Below, one piece after another: positions 1 to 8,430 of a stretch of DNA of 64,000 nucleotides; positions within the stretch are counted from its first letter, which is position 1, and every line of letters begins with the position of its first letter. The translations under genes and the position numbers were made by a program. The stretch spans positions 2,170,001-2,234,000 of the forward strand of contig NZ_CP182343.1 of the NCBI RefSeq assembly GCF_048571125.1, read 5' to 3'. Source of the DNA: Arcobacter siniprincipis (GTDB lineage Bacteria; Campylobacterota; Campylobacteria; Campylobacterales; Arcobacteraceae). The notes under the pieces were generated by a model. The model ran no database searches. It was not told where the DNA came from and saw only the letters and a program-made list of their open reading frames with translations.

Positions 1-211
1 TATAAACAATTATATCATTACTTATGATTTTTTCATCTTCTAAAGCCCAAAGGAAAACTTCTAATTCTAACTTTGTAGAAGAGGTATTTTCAAATTTTTT
101 TAATCTAATATTTTGGATATCTAAAGTTTCATCATATATAAAATAAGCCCCAAAACCTATTTTTGATTGAGGATTTACACTTCCATCACAAAATAGTTTT
201 AAAGAACTCAT
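1..211 (-). CDS. RNase H-like protein, N-terminal part only (cut by window edge)
   Basis: The reading frame runs off the left edge; 70 residues are visible. It begins MSSLKLFCDGSVNPQSKIGF and later has the stretch TSSTKLELE. An early D-G-S followed by a glycine-rich strand and a downstream T-x-x-x-x-E helix is the pattern of RNase H-fold proteins, where the Asp and Glu bind the catalytic metal. I infer an RNase HI-like nuclease, but only the first third can be seen, so reverse-transcriptase-like RNase H relatives are equally possible. The ATG overlaps the TGA of the upstream esterase gene (ATGA at 208-211), so the two are translationally coupled. Confidence 0.6.
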   Translation of the reverse strand, partial: MSSLKLFCDGSVNPQSKIGFGAYFIYDETLDIQNIRLKKFENTSSTKLELEVFLWALEDEKIISNDIIVY

Positions 212-759
212 CTAAAAAAAAGAGTTATTTTTCTAAAATATCTTTCAACCTCATCAAAACTATGACTACCACCTTGCTCAACTATAAGCTCTGCTTCTGG
301 TAATTTTTCAACTGCATCATTGAAATCTAAAACCTCATCATCTTCTTGAAGCAATACCATAAAATTAGATTGTTCGTTTATTTCCTTTACTTCTATTGAT
401 TTTAAATATGTCAAATGCTCTTTTATAACTTCAAAACTTGAATAATCATAATAATTTGTAGCTGTCCCAATTTTATCTAAAGTATCATAGGCATGAACAG
501 CAGGATTTATTAAAACAGCTTTTAAATCATATTTATTAGCTAAATACATAGCATAATATCCACCCAAAGAAGAGCCTACTAAATAAACCTCTTGTTCTAA
601 GCTAAGATAAGATTCAATAAGTTGTTCTAAGGTATCAATAGCAAGTGAGGGAACATATGAAAGAGATGGAGAGATTAACTCTTCATCAAAATATTCTTTA
701 AAAAGTGCTGCTTTGTCACCAAGTCCAGATGAGGCAAAACCGTGTATATATATAATCAT
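208..759 (-). CDS. YqiA/UPF0227-type alpha/beta-hydrolase esterase
   Basis: A 183-residue protein of the small YqiA-like esterase family, a cytoplasmic alpha/beta hydrolase that hydrolyses short acyl esters in the members studied; its natural substrate is unknown. Visible are the oxyanion region IHGFASS near residues 5-11, the nucleophile elbow GSSLGG at 62-67 (Ser64), the acid in DDEVLD (Asp141) and the catalytic His166 in GGSHSF. Length and motif spacing fit the family and the triad is complete. It lies 43 bases after the lysE-like gene, on the same strand, and overlaps the RNase H-like gene, so it may be the middle of a four-gene transcript. Confidence 0.85.
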   Translation of the reverse strand: MIIYIHGFASSGLGDKAALFKEYFDEELISPSLSYVPSLAIDTLEQLIESYLSLEQEVYLVGSSLGGYYAMYLANKYDLKAVLINPAVHAYDTLDKIGTATNYYDYSSFEVIKEHLTYLKSIEVKEINEQSNFMVLLQEDDEVLDFNDAVEKLPEAELIVEQGGSHSFDEVERYFRKITLFFR

Positions 760-802
760 TTCTACTCTTTTTTAATTGTTTTTAGCCTATTTTATTTTGT
801 AC

Positions 803-1432
803 TTAAGTTCTATTTGAAGTTGATAATAAAACTCCAGCACCAATAAAAACACTACCTGTGATTCTATTAAAAAACTTTGCTCTTCCTTTTTGTAAAAACC
901 AATTTGAAGATTTATGTCCTAAATATGAATAAAACATCAACCAAGATAATTCTAATACAGCAAAAGTACTTACAAAAACTATGTATTGATTTAGTAGAGG
1001 TTCATTTGTATTTATAAATTGAGGAAATAATGCCACAAAAAATACGATAGCTTTTGGATTGCTACCACCAACTACAAAACCACTAAAAAAAGATGATAGC
1101 TTATCTCTTTTTTTTATATCTTTATTTTTGTCAAGATGATAATTTTCTTGTTTTGAAGTGAAGGCTTTATATCCAAGATAGATTAAGTATACAGCACCTA
1201 TATATTTAATAATACTAAATACCAACTCTGAAGAGGCAACAACAACACCCAATCCGGTAAAAGATAATGTCATGATTCCAATTATGGCAAACAAACTACC
1301 TAAAGCACAATAAATAGCATAGTTAAAACCTTGACTTGCTGATTTTGTAACACAAAGTAGAACACTAGGTCCAGGAGAGGCAGTAAGTATTAAAATAGCT
1401 ATTAAATAATATAACCAAAGATGAAAATCCAT
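803..1432 (-). CDS. LysE/RhtB family amino-acid exporter
   Basis: A 209-residue inner-membrane protein with about six hydrophobic segments. It carries the family signature ASPGPSVL near residues 18-25, followed by a glycine-rich helix, and a charged cytoplasmic loop near residues 95-112. LysE/RhtB proteins export amino acids or related metabolites by proton exchange; the substrate cannot be read from the sequence. It follows a second LysE-like gene by 15 bases; the two share the overall plan and the motif NPKAI/NPKNI, so the pair probably arose by duplication and is co-transcribed. An AAGGA ribosome site precedes the ATG. Confidence 0.88.
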   Translation of the reverse strand: MDFHLWLYYLIAILILTASPGPSVLLCVTKSASQGFNYAIYCALGSLFAIIGIMTLSFTGLGVVVASSELVFSIIKYIGAVYLIYLGYKAFTSKQENYHLDKNKDIKKRDKLSSFFSGFVVGGSNPKAIVFFVALFPQFINTNEPLLNQYIVFVSTFAVLELSWLMFYSYLGHKSSNWFLQKGRAKFFNRITGSVFIGAGVLLSTSNRT

Positions 1433-1447
1433 TATTATTCCTTTTTT

Positions 1448-2071
1448 TTAATTTCTTTGCATAGTTGCAGTAAATACACCAGCACCAATTAAAGCACTAC
1501 CACCTACTTGATTTAATCTTTTTCTTGCTTTATAACTTTTTATTTTGTGTTGAATTTTTCCTGCAAGCATTGCAAAAGAAGTAATCGTCGTCATGGTTAC
1601 AAGAGAAAAACTAAGCATCAAAATCAAAAATTGAGGAAGAATATTTGTTGAAGTATTTACAAACTGAGGTAAAAAAGCAACAAAAAATATAATATTTTTA
1701 GGGTTTAGTGCTGTCACTATTGCTGAGGACTTAAACATTTTGTATTTAGATACATTCATTTGTTCAAATAAATTAGGATCCACTTCAGGCTTTTCTCTAA
1801 AAGCTTTAATCCCTAAATATAATAAATAAAATACCCCAAACCATTTAAGAATACCATACAATATAGCAGAAGTAGCCAATATAACTCCAAGTCCTAATAA
1901 AGATATAACCATAGCAACTAAATCACCAAATACCACACCTAAAGCTAGTGGTGCTACTGATTTTTTACCATGTGTAATTGCTTGCCCTACTACAAATACT
2001 ACAGTAGGTCCTGGAATAATTGCAAAAACAAAAACAGTGGATACAAAAGCTAGCCAAATTTCAATACTCAT
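1448..2071 (-). CDS. LysE/RhtB family amino-acid exporter (paralogue)
   Basis: A 207-residue membrane exporter of the same family as its downstream neighbour, with the motif IPGPTVVFV near residues 19-27, an FVAFLPQF segment matching FVALFPQF in the paralogue, and about six transmembrane helices. It is the first gene of the minus-strand run LysE-LysE-esterase-RNase H. An in-frame ATG with GGGAG just upstream supports the start. Some LysE-family exporters occur as pairs with different substrates, and that could apply here, but nothing in the sequence identifies the cargo. Confidence 0.88.
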   Translation of the reverse strand: MSIEIWLAFVSTVFVFAIIPGPTVVFVVGQAITHGKKSVAPLALGVVFGDLVAMVISLLGLGVILATSAILYGILKWFGVFYLLYLGIKAFREKPEVDPNLFEQMNVSKYKMFKSSAIVTALNPKNIIFFVAFLPQFVNTSTNILPQFLILMLSFSLVTMTTITSFAMLAGKIQHKIKSYKARKRLNQVGGSALIGAGVFTATMQRN

Positions 2072-2163
2072 TGTATTTCTCCCTAAATATTATCTTAAAG
2101 ATTATACTTTTATAAATTAAAAAATAACTTTGTTTATATATTTAACTTCTATATAAAAATATT

Positions 2164-2184
2164 AGCATGACTTTTAGTCATGCT
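2164..2184 (-). terminator. Hairpin terminator of the chemoreceptor gene
   Basis: An 8-bp perfect stem, AGCATGAC and GTCATGCT, with a 5-base loop lies 2 bases beyond the chemoreceptor stop. Read on the minus strand it is followed by an A/T tract containing five T's, the arrangement of an intrinsic terminator. It separates the chemoreceptor from the exporter operon. Confidence 0.8.
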
Positions 2185-2186
2185 AT

Positions 2187-4100
2187 TTAGAATTTAGATT
2201 TTTGTACTTCTTCTACGACTTTATCAGCCATACTGTGTACACTTTTTACTACTTCATTGATTTCAGAAGCAATTGCAGCATTTTCTTGTGTTGTTTTATC
2301 TAATTGTCCCACTGCTGAGTTTATTTGTTCAACTCCTATCATTTGCTCTTTTGCATTTGTTGTAACAGTATCAACAATAGATGTGGTATTTATTATATTA
2401 TCATTTAATTTTTCATACCCCTCATACATAATATTTACTATATCTTTACCTTCGTTAGAACTTTTAGTTGCACTTTCTACTAAAGCTTTTATCTCTTTTG
2501 CAGCTTCCGCACTTCTTGTTGCTAGGTTTCTAACTTCCCCTGCAACTACTGCAAATCCTTTTCCTGCTTCTCCAGCAGTTGCTGCTTCAACTGCTGCATT
2601 TAGACTTAAAATATTTGTTTGAAATGCTATTTGATCTATTATAGCAATAGATTCAGTTATGGCATTTACATTAACATTTATTTGCTCCATTGAACTACTA
2701 GTTTGTTTAGATAACTCTTTACCTTTATTTACTTCATCTCTTAGAGATACAGAATTTGAAGAAAGTTCATTTATATTATTTGAGTTTGCTCTCATAGTCT
2801 CTGTTATCTCTTCTAATGCTGCTGCTGTCTCTTCTAAACTTGCAGCTTGTTCATTTGCACTAACAGTTAGTCTATTCATATTAGATGTAAGATTATTTGC
2901 ATTTTTATCTAATACTTCTGAATTCTCAAGATTTGTTTTTAGCATCATAGATATTTCTTGTCCAAGTTTATTCACTCCGCTTGTCAATGAACAAAGCTCA
3001 CCCTTACATGAAATAGTTGTTTGCTTAGTAAAGTCTCTACTCTCATATGATTTTAAAACATCAATTGTATGATTGATAGTATTATAAAGACTTCCAATCA
3101 TGATGTTTAAATCTTCAGTTAATTCATTTATTACTGCATTTGTAGTTTTTGCTTCTACTTTTTTAGTCAATATTCCAGAACTAACATCATTTACTACTTT
3201 TGTAACATCTTCAATAACTTTTTCATCTTGTTCTATTGTCTGTTTTACTTTTACTATATTTTCATTAATTCTTTTTGTCATAAGACCTATTTCATCTTTA
3301 GTTGTAACTTCTATCAAACTTACATCTTTTTTCTCTTTATTTAGAAAAGATAAAAAAGACAATAATCCCTCTTCAAATGTATTCAATGGATTTATTAGAG
3401 TTACTTTAGAGATAAAAGAGACAACAAATACAATAACAATCAATAACACAGTAATAATAGATATTAAAGTATATATTAAAGAGTTTACACCGCTATTTAT
3501 TCTTTTTCTCTCTTTTGCAATATTTTTTTCTATATCATCAACATATATTCCTGTTACAATAGTCCAATTTAACTCTTTAACATATTTAGAAAAAGAGAGT
3601 TTTTTTATAATTTCATCACTATTTGGTTTTTTATAAAAATATTCTACAAATTTATTATCATCATTTGCAGTATCAATTAACTCTTTTCTAAATTGAAACC
3701 CTTTTATATCAGGTTTAGTAATATCTGTTATAGTGTCATTTAGTTTTTGATTAGTCCCATGAAATGCAAACACATAATCATCTCCTTTTTTTTCATATGC
3801 AAAAAAGTAACCACTTCCGTTTAAATATCTTGATTGAGATATCACACTTATAACTTTTCTTTTTGCCTCATCAATAGTTTTTGAATTTCCAATTATTGCT
3901 TCAATAATTGTATATACAGTTAGAACTTCATTTTTTAAAAGTTCTTTCTTTTCATAGAGTATACTTTTTTCAAATTCTACTATTATTTTTTCACTATTAT
4001 CATAAGTTAAATTTATACTTACAATAGTTGTAATAATTACTATTAATAGAACTGGTAAAATTACCAGTGCTAATAATTTTCCCCTAATACTTTTAAACAC
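2187..4100 (-). CDS. Methyl-accepting chemotaxis protein with a periplasmic Cache domain
   Basis: A 637-residue chemoreceptor. Transmembrane helix 1 is near residues 9-31. A periplasmic single-Cache (sCache_2-like) domain covers about 40-200, with the typical GSGYFFAY and ELNWTIVTG strands, and helix 2 is near 207-230. A HAMP-type linker and a long coiled coil follow. The signalling hairpin is at about 489-510 (IAFQTNILSLNAAVEAA), then the GFAVVAGEVRNLA helix. The Cache domain senses a small ligand and the tip controls CheA; the ligand is unknown. The last residues (EVQKSKF) are not an NWETF-type CheR/B tether. The gene is single, with its own terminator, and diverges from the epimerase gene. 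Confidence 0.95.
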   Translation of the reverse strand: MFKSIRGKLLALVILPVLLIVIITTIVSINLTYDNSEKIIVEFEKSILYEKKELLKNEVLTVYTIIEAIIGNSKTIDEAKRKVISVISQSRYLNGSGYFFAYEKKGDDYVFAFHGTNQKLNDTITDITKPDIKGFQFRKELIDTANDDNKFVEYFYKKPNSDEIIKKLSFSKYVKELNWTIVTGIYVDDIEKNIAKERKRINSGVNSLIYTLISIITVLLIVIVFVVSFISKVTLINPLNTFEEGLLSFLSFLNKEKKDVSLIEVTTKDEIGLMTKRINENIVKVKQTIEQDEKVIEDVTKVVNDVSSGILTKKVEAKTTNAVINELTEDLNIMIGSLYNTINHTIDVLKSYESRDFTKQTTISCKGELCSLTSGVNKLGQEISMMLKTNLENSEVLDKNANNLTSNMNRLTVSANEQAASLEETAAALEEITETMRANSNNINELSSNSVSLRDEVNKGKELSKQTSSSMEQINVNVNAITESIAIIDQIAFQTNILSLNAAVEAATAGEAGKGFAVVAGEVRNLATRSAEAAKEIKALVESATKSSNEGKDIVNIMYEGYEKLNDNIINTTSIVDTVTTNAKEQMIGVEQINSAVGQLDKTTQENAAIASEINEVVKSVHSMADKVVEEVQKSKF

Positions 4101-4180
4101 CCATAAACTCCTAAGTTTTATTCTAATATTTTTCTTAAATAATAATTATAATATTATTATTTATATTAAAATAAGATAAA

Positions 4181-4197
4181 CTAATAATTAATATTAG
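4181..4197. promoter_or_regulatory. Inverted repeat in the divergent promoter region
   Basis: Within the 165-base spacer between the divergent chemoreceptor and epimerase genes, CTAATA and TATTAG form a 6-bp inverted repeat with a 5-base spacer. The surroundings are almost pure A/T, so chance is a real possibility. It could be an operator or part of overlapping promoters. Confidence 0.25.
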
Positions 4198-4265
4198 TAT
4201 TATTTGCTTATTAATATGAAATAGTATAGAATCTACACATTATAAAAAGCACTAAGGTAAAAAGC

Positions 4266-5132
4266 ATGAAATACAAGATTTCAAATAGTATTTTAGAAGT
4301 TTCAATAAAAGATTTTGGTGCAGAACTTTGTAGTCTAAAAAAAAGAAATGATTCTATTGAGTATCTCTGGCAAGGTGATAAAAAATACTGGAATCGTCAT
4401 GCGCCTATTTTATTTCCTATTGTTGGAAAACTAATAGATAATGAATATATTTATAACAATAAAACTTACAAAGTGGGACAACATGGTTTTGCTAGAGATA
4501 AATTATTTGAAGTTTTTGCAAAAGAAAATGATTACATTTGTTTTAAACTTACAAGTTCAAAAGAAACACTTGAAATCTATCCTTTTAATTTTGAATTATA
4601 TTTAAGTTATAGATTAATAAATAACTCTCTTAAAATATCATATAAAGTAGTAAACAAATCTCAAAAAAAGATGTATTTTTCAATAGGTGCTCACCCTGCT
4701 TTTAATTGGCCTTTGGAAAAAGGAAATAAAGGTGATTATTACTTAGAGTTTGAAAATACAAAAGAGTTAGAAAGATTACCTTTAACTGTAGATGGTATAT
4801 CTGAGAAAAAAGAGATAGTTAATTTAAAAGATAATAAATTACATTTAAATGAAGAGCTTTTTAAAGATGATGCCTTAGTTATACAAAACCTAAAAAACAA
4901 AACAATCACTTTTAAAAACTCTAAAGATGATAAAAGTATAAAGATGTCATTTGAGGGTTTTGCTTATCTTGGACTTTGGTCAAAACCAAGTGGTGCACCT
5001 TTTATCTGTATAGAACCTTGGCATGGGATTGCTGATTTTATAGGACATAATAAAAAACTTGAAAACAAAAAAGGAATAATCACTTTATTAGAAAATGAGA
5101 TATTTGAAAGTAGTTATACTATTTCGGTATAA
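4266..5132 (+). CDS. Aldose 1-epimerase family protein (LacX-like)
   Basis: A 288-residue cytoplasmic protein of the galactose mutarotase superfamily, a beta-sandwich that interconverts sugar anomers. Visible landmarks are RHAPILFPIVG at about 44-54, the HGFARD motif with His73, the catalytic-type His143 in GAHPAFNWPL, and a late acidic residue in CIEPWHG that would be the catalytic base. The closest style is the LacX/YeaD-like branch rather than canonical GalM. The ATG follows an AAGG site. It ends one base from the convergent deaminase gene, with no obvious terminator between. Confidence 0.85.
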   Translation: MKYKISNSILEVSIKDFGAELCSLKKRNDSIEYLWQGDKKYWNRHAPILFPIVGKLIDNEYIYNNKTYKVGQHGFARDKLFEVFAKENDYICFKLTSSKETLEIYPFNFELYLSYRLINNSLKISYKVVNKSQKKMYFSIGAHPAFNWPLEKGNKGDYYLEFENTKELERLPLTVDGISEKKEIVNLKDNKLHLNEELFKDDALVIQNLKNKTITFKNSKDDKSIKMSFEGFAYLGLWSKPSGAPFICIEPWHGIADFIGHNKKLENKKGIITLLENEIFESSYTISV

Positions 5133-5133
5133 C

Positions 5134-5571
5134 TTATACTCCAATATCTTCATTCCAAAGTTCTGGATTATTTTTTATAAATGTTTCCATTAAATTGATA
5201 CACTCTTGATTATCCATAACTTTTACATCTACTCCCCTTGATTTTACATACTCTTCAGGTCCTTTAAAAGTTTTATTTTCACCTATTACAACATTTGGTA
5301 TTCTATAAAGTAAAACTGCACCACTACACATATCAAAAGGAGACAAAGTAGAATACAAAGTTGCTCTTTTATAATCACTTGCCTTTATTCGCCCTGCATT
5401 TTCTAAACAATCCATCTCAGCATGTAAAACTGCGCTTCCATTTTGGACTCTTCTATTATGTCCACGACCTACTATTTTATCATCAATAACAAGTACTGAG
5501 CCAATAGGTATTCCACCCTCAGCCATACCTTTTTTTGCTTCTTCGATTGCTGCTTGTAAGAATTTGTCCAT
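5134..5571 (-). CDS. Cytosine deaminase-like protein (yeast Fcy1 type) with one zinc cysteine replaced
   Basis: A 145-residue CDA-fold protein that I recognise as close to yeast cytosine deaminase over its whole length, including the tail NPELWNEDIGV. Cytosine deaminase converts cytosine to uracil for pyrimidine salvage. The first zinc site element is intact: His50 and the proton-shuttle Glu52 in LHAEMDCLENAG. The second reads SPFDMC, so Phe79 stands where yeast has zinc ligand Cys91; Cys82 matches Cys94. The codon at 5335-5337 reads TTT on the minus strand, one base from a Cys codon. The enzyme may be inactive, may bind metal differently, or the base may be wrong. It is 11 bases downstream of the propeller gene. 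Confidence 0.82.
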   Translation of the reverse strand: MDKFLQAAIEEAKKGMAEGGIPIGSVLVIDDKIVGRGHNRRVQNGSAVLHAEMDCLENAGRIKASDYKRATLYSTLSPFDMCSGAVLLYRIPNVVIGENKTFKGPEEYVKSRGVDVKVMDNQECINLMETFIKNNPELWNEDIGV

Positions 5572-5582
5572 AGTATTGCCTT

Positions 5583-6503
5583 TTATATTCTAACTTTAGC
5601 AAGATAAATAGATGTTTTCCCCTCATGTGAAGAATAATAACTTATCCACAAAATATTCTCTTCATATACCATTCCAGCATAACTTGTATCACCACCTGAA
5701 GGCAAAGTTAATACTTCTCTTAATTCTCCATTTTCATAATCAATCCAACATAGAGATGTTCTTGCACTTTGATTTCCATAAAGACGAACTGTAGCTAAAA
5801 ACTTATCTTGCTTTTCCACATAAATCATCTTAGGTCCACCAATCGGAACATTTAAATCACTCCAAGACAATTCCTCATAAGGAAACTTAGAAAATCCAAG
5901 TACTGATGTATAACTTTGAGAATCTCGTCGTAAAAGTACATATAAATCTCCATTTTCTAAAAAGACTAGAGAGCTTTCACTCCAAGAAGAGTTTTTAGTA
6001 GGGAAAAGTTTATCTTTTACTATTTTCCATTTTTTACCATCTTTTGTACTATATAAACAGCCTAGTTTATCTTTCCCTGTATATCCTATACTATATGCTG
6101 TCTTTTTATGCCAAGTTGTACTCCATCTCCAAGTTCCAAGACCTGTAGGACAAGTAAAAACTTCACTCCAATTTTTACCATCATCTGATAACCAAGTTAC
6201 AGAACGAGTATTTAAGCCATCAATTGATTCAACTAATCGCACCCCAGCATTTAGCATAAGTTCATTTTTAGGTGTAATTGAAAATTTACCATCGCGAACA
6301 TCACCGCCATCAAATCCCAATAGTGCAACAGAAGACCATTTTTTACCATTTAATGAGCGTATGACTCTTAGCTTTCCATCCATAGACATGTGTTCATCAG
6401 CTTCTCTAAAAGTACAATACCAATATTCACCAAATTTTATCAAATCTGTAAATGCATTATGAGGTGATTTATCCCATATTTTTTTGACTTCTAAAAACTC
6501 CAT
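5583..6503 (-). CDS. Asp-box (BNR) beta-propeller protein, sialidase-like fold
   Basis: A 306-residue protein with no signal peptide. Repeated Asp-box motifs (S-x-D-G-x-x-W type) are visible at about 50-56 (SLNGKKW), 106-112 (SDDGKNW) and 152-159 (STKDGKKW), with W-rich strands between them, which indicates a six-bladed sialidase-like propeller. Arg33 in TFRE and the pair Arg192/Arg193 could be carboxylate-binding arginines, but I cannot place a full sialidase triad plus Tyr/Glu nucleophile. A glycoside hydrolase acting in the cytoplasm, or a non-catalytic propeller, both remain possible. It sits directly upstream of the cytosine deaminase-like gene and near a sugar epimerase. Confidence 0.7.
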   Translation of the reverse strand: MEFLEVKKIWDKSPHNAFTDLIKFGEYWYCTFREADEHMSMDGKLRVIRSLNGKKWSSVALLGFDGGDVRDGKFSITPKNELMLNAGVRLVESIDGLNTRSVTWLSDDGKNWSEVFTCPTGLGTWRWSTTWHKKTAYSIGYTGKDKLGCLYSTKDGKKWKIVKDKLFPTKNSSWSESSLVFLENGDLYVLLRRDSQSYTSVLGFSKFPYEELSWSDLNVPIGGPKMIYVEKQDKFLATVRLYGNQSARTSLCWIDYENGELREVLTLPSGGDTSYAGMVYEENILWISYYSSHEGKTSIYLAKVRI

Positions 6504-6577
6504 TTGTGATTCCTTATTTGTCTATATGTCTAATTTTTTATATTATATAGAAAAGAAGAAAAAAAGAAGATGAGTTG

Positions 6578-6599
6578 AGGAAGGTAAAGTTACCTTCCT
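6578..6599. terminator. Hairpin between the DUF2059 gene and the propeller gene
   Basis: AGGAAGGTA pairs perfectly with TACCTTCCT around a 4-base loop. It lies 34 bases past the end of the DUF2059 gene and 75 bases before the next minus-strand start, so it most likely ends the DUF2059 transcript. The T-rich tail is clearer on the plus strand, where no gene precedes it. Confidence 0.6.
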
Positions 6600-6632
6600 T
6601 GTTTTAAATTTTGAATATTATTTATAAATAGT

Positions 6633-7082
6633 TTATTTCATATTTTGTTTTATATATTCTTTTTCTTTTAGTTCACTTACAATTTTTTGAGCAATTTCAC
6701 GTCCCCATTGTTGACCTGCTATCATTGATTCTTGCATTATTTGAGGTGTTTGTTTTATTAGTTTTCGTCCAGCTTCTGTTTTATAAAATTTATTTATAGC
6801 TTGGATATCTTCTTCATTTAAATATTTTTGATAAATAGGAATAGTTAACTCCACCATTTTATCCATATCAATTTCTTTTGTCATTTTATCCCAAAACTCT
6901 TCAGGTGCATCTGGTGCAAGTCTTTTCAAGTTTGGTAATAGTTGCTTCATAAATAAATTTCCTATATTTTTAGAACCTGATAAATCTATTAACTCTCTAA
7001 CACTCTCTTCTTTTGCAGGACTTGCAAATAGTGTAGTTCCACATAAGAACATAACAACGATCATACCTATAATTTTTTTCAT
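6633..7082 (-). CDS. DUF2059 family secreted protein
   Basis: A 149-residue protein with a clear signal peptide (basic start, hydrophobic core, TTLFAS cleavage region near residue 20). The mature part has the DUF2059 layout: an acidic helix, a LTIPIYQKYL segment near 94-103, and the conserved FYKTEAGRKLIKQTPQIM segment near 113-130. Members are periplasmic helical proteins with no established function. The gene stands alone, preceded by a TCTCCT-complement ribosome site (AGGAGA) and followed by its own hairpin. Confidence 0.85.
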   Translation of the reverse strand: MKKIIGMIVVMFLCGTTLFASPAKEESVRELIDLSGSKNIGNLFMKQLLPNLKRLAPDAPEEFWDKMTKEIDMDKMVELTIPIYQKYLNEEDIQAINKFYKTEAGRKLIKQTPQIMQESMIAGQQWGREIAQKIVSELKEKEYIKQNMK

Positions 7083-7177
7083 TTTTTCTCCTAGTTTTTT
7101 TAAAATAATGTTATGGATTGTATTGGAAATAAACTTTGAGATAATTTATAATCAATAAAAATAACTTTTATTCTCTT

Positions 7178-7200
7178 AAAGAGGTAAATCTTTCCTCTTT
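7178..7200 (+). terminator. Orphan hairpin with T tail upstream of the EF-hand gene
   Basis: AAAGAGG and CCTCTTT form a 7-bp stem with a 9-base loop, followed by a run of T's on the plus strand. No plus-strand gene precedes it, so it may shield the promoter at 7226 from upstream transcription, or end an unseen small RNA. The evidence is weak. Confidence 0.35.
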
Positions 7201-7225
7201 CTTACTTTTTTTAAATAAAATAATG

Positions 7226-7254
7226 TTGACAATTATTTTATTTAATGTTACAAT
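7226..7254 (+). promoter_or_regulatory. Sigma-70 type promoter of the EF-hand gene
   Basis: A perfect -35 hexamer TTGACA (7226-7231) is separated by 17 bases from the -10 hexamer TACAAT (7249-7254). The start codon is 28 bases downstream. Campylobacterota promoters usually lack a recognisable -35 box, so this consensus promoter is unusual here. Confidence 0.75.
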
Positions 7255-7281
7255 TCTTATATTTAGATTAAAGGATTAATA

Positions 7282-8382
7282 ATGATTATAGAAAATTCAC
7301 AGGTTTCGCTCTATTCTAAAAATGATTTTGCCCTTAAACAAGTACAAAATAAATCTCTTGAAAATTCAATAAGTAGTAGTTATCAAAACAAAACCGCTTA
7401 TGAACATTCTGCAATAGTCTCTACGAATAATTCTACTGGAGATAATGATTCAGAGAAAAGTAGTGTTCAATCCAGCTTAAAAATAGAAACCTCTGATTCT
7501 ATTATGATTCAAAATAATCGTGCGATATATAAGTATGAAGATCATCTCAGTTTAGAAGACCGCATCAAAAAAATTATGATTGAAATACTTATACTAAAAC
7601 TTGACCCAAAAATAGAAGCACTCCACTATCCCAATCAAACATCTACATCAGAACAATCAATTTCTGATTTTTCAAATCCTTATAACCCCCAACAAAAAAC
7701 AAAAACAGTAATGACACTCGTTCAAACCCAAGAAGAGTACCATCAAAAACAGACCATTGATTTTTCTTCATCAGTTACAATAAAAACACCGAACAATACC
7801 TTTAATTTTAATATCGATATCTCTTTTTCAAAAGAATTACACGAATCACGAAATACAAAATTACTCACAGACCAAAAGATAGCCATTGATCCTTTGGTGA
7901 TTAACTATGGTGAAGAGGTAAATGCTTTTGATAACATAAGTAATCTGCATTTTATGTTCGATTTGGACAATGATGGAAGCACCGAGATGATCCCTCAACT
8001 TATGAAAGGAGCAGGATATCTAGCTTTGGATAAGAATCAAAATGGAAAAATTGACAATGGCAGTGAACTGTTTGGACCAAATACCAACGATGGATTTGCA
8101 GAATTAAGACAATACGACAGCGATGGAAATAACTGGATAGATGAAAATGATGCCGTTTTTGACAAACTAAAAATATGGAGTATTGATGAGCGAGGACAAC
8201 ACTCTTTAGTCTCACTGCTTGATAAAAATGTAGGTGCCATTTATCTGGGAGATGTTCAAAGTGGATTTAAATATCAAACTGCCATCAATGAAACCATTGC
8301 CGTGCAAAAAAGCAATGGAATCTTTGTGAAAAATGATGGTTCAGGGGCAGGAGTTGTAAACTCCATTGATATCATGGCCTAA
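7282..8382 (+). CDS. EF-hand-like calcium-binding protein (RTX/FrpC-tail type), function unknown
   Basis: A 366-residue protein without a signal peptide. The first 200 residues are Ser/Thr/Gln-rich and low in recognisable structure. The C-terminal third has three acidic Ca-binding loops: from Asp227 (DLDNDG), from Asp250 (DKNQNGKIDNGSELFG) and from Asp279 (DSDGNNWIDEND). The pattern GYLALDKNQNGKIDNGSELFG followed by GFAEL..YDSDGN matches the calcium-binding modules found at the ends of large RTX-like exoproteins. A stand-alone copy this size is odd. The 3' half is visibly less A/T-rich than its neighbours. It ends against the decayed end of the integron array. Confidence 0.6.
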   Translation: MIIENSQVSLYSKNDFALKQVQNKSLENSISSSYQNKTAYEHSAIVSTNNSTGDNDSEKSSVQSSLKIETSDSIMIQNNRAIYKYEDHLSLEDRIKKIMIEILILKLDPKIEALHYPNQTSTSEQSISDFSNPYNPQQKTKTVMTLVQTQEEYHQKQTIDFSSSVTIKTPNNTFNFNIDISFSKELHESRNTKLLTDQKIAIDPLVINYGEEVNAFDNISNLHFMFDLDNDGSTEMIPQLMKGAGYLALDKNQNGKIDNGSELFGPNTNDGFAELRQYDSDGNNWIDENDAVFDKLKIWSIDERGQHSLVSLLDKNVGAIYLGDVQSGFKYQTAINETIAVQKSNGIFVKNDGSGAGVVNSIDIMA

Positions 8383-8430
8383 AGCTAAGTTTGCTTTTTG
8401 ATAGTTAATCAGAGGAAAATTATCGGTTGA

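Noticed and set aside
2257..3636. Three open frames on the plus strand opposite the chemoreceptor
   Set aside because: They are antisense to a well-defined Cache/HAMP/MA protein and consist of Ser/Thr/Phe-rich sequence typical of complementary frames.
8000..8240. Two minus-strand frames inside the EF-hand gene
   Set aside because: They mirror the acidic Ca-binding loops on the plus strand and have no ribosome site.
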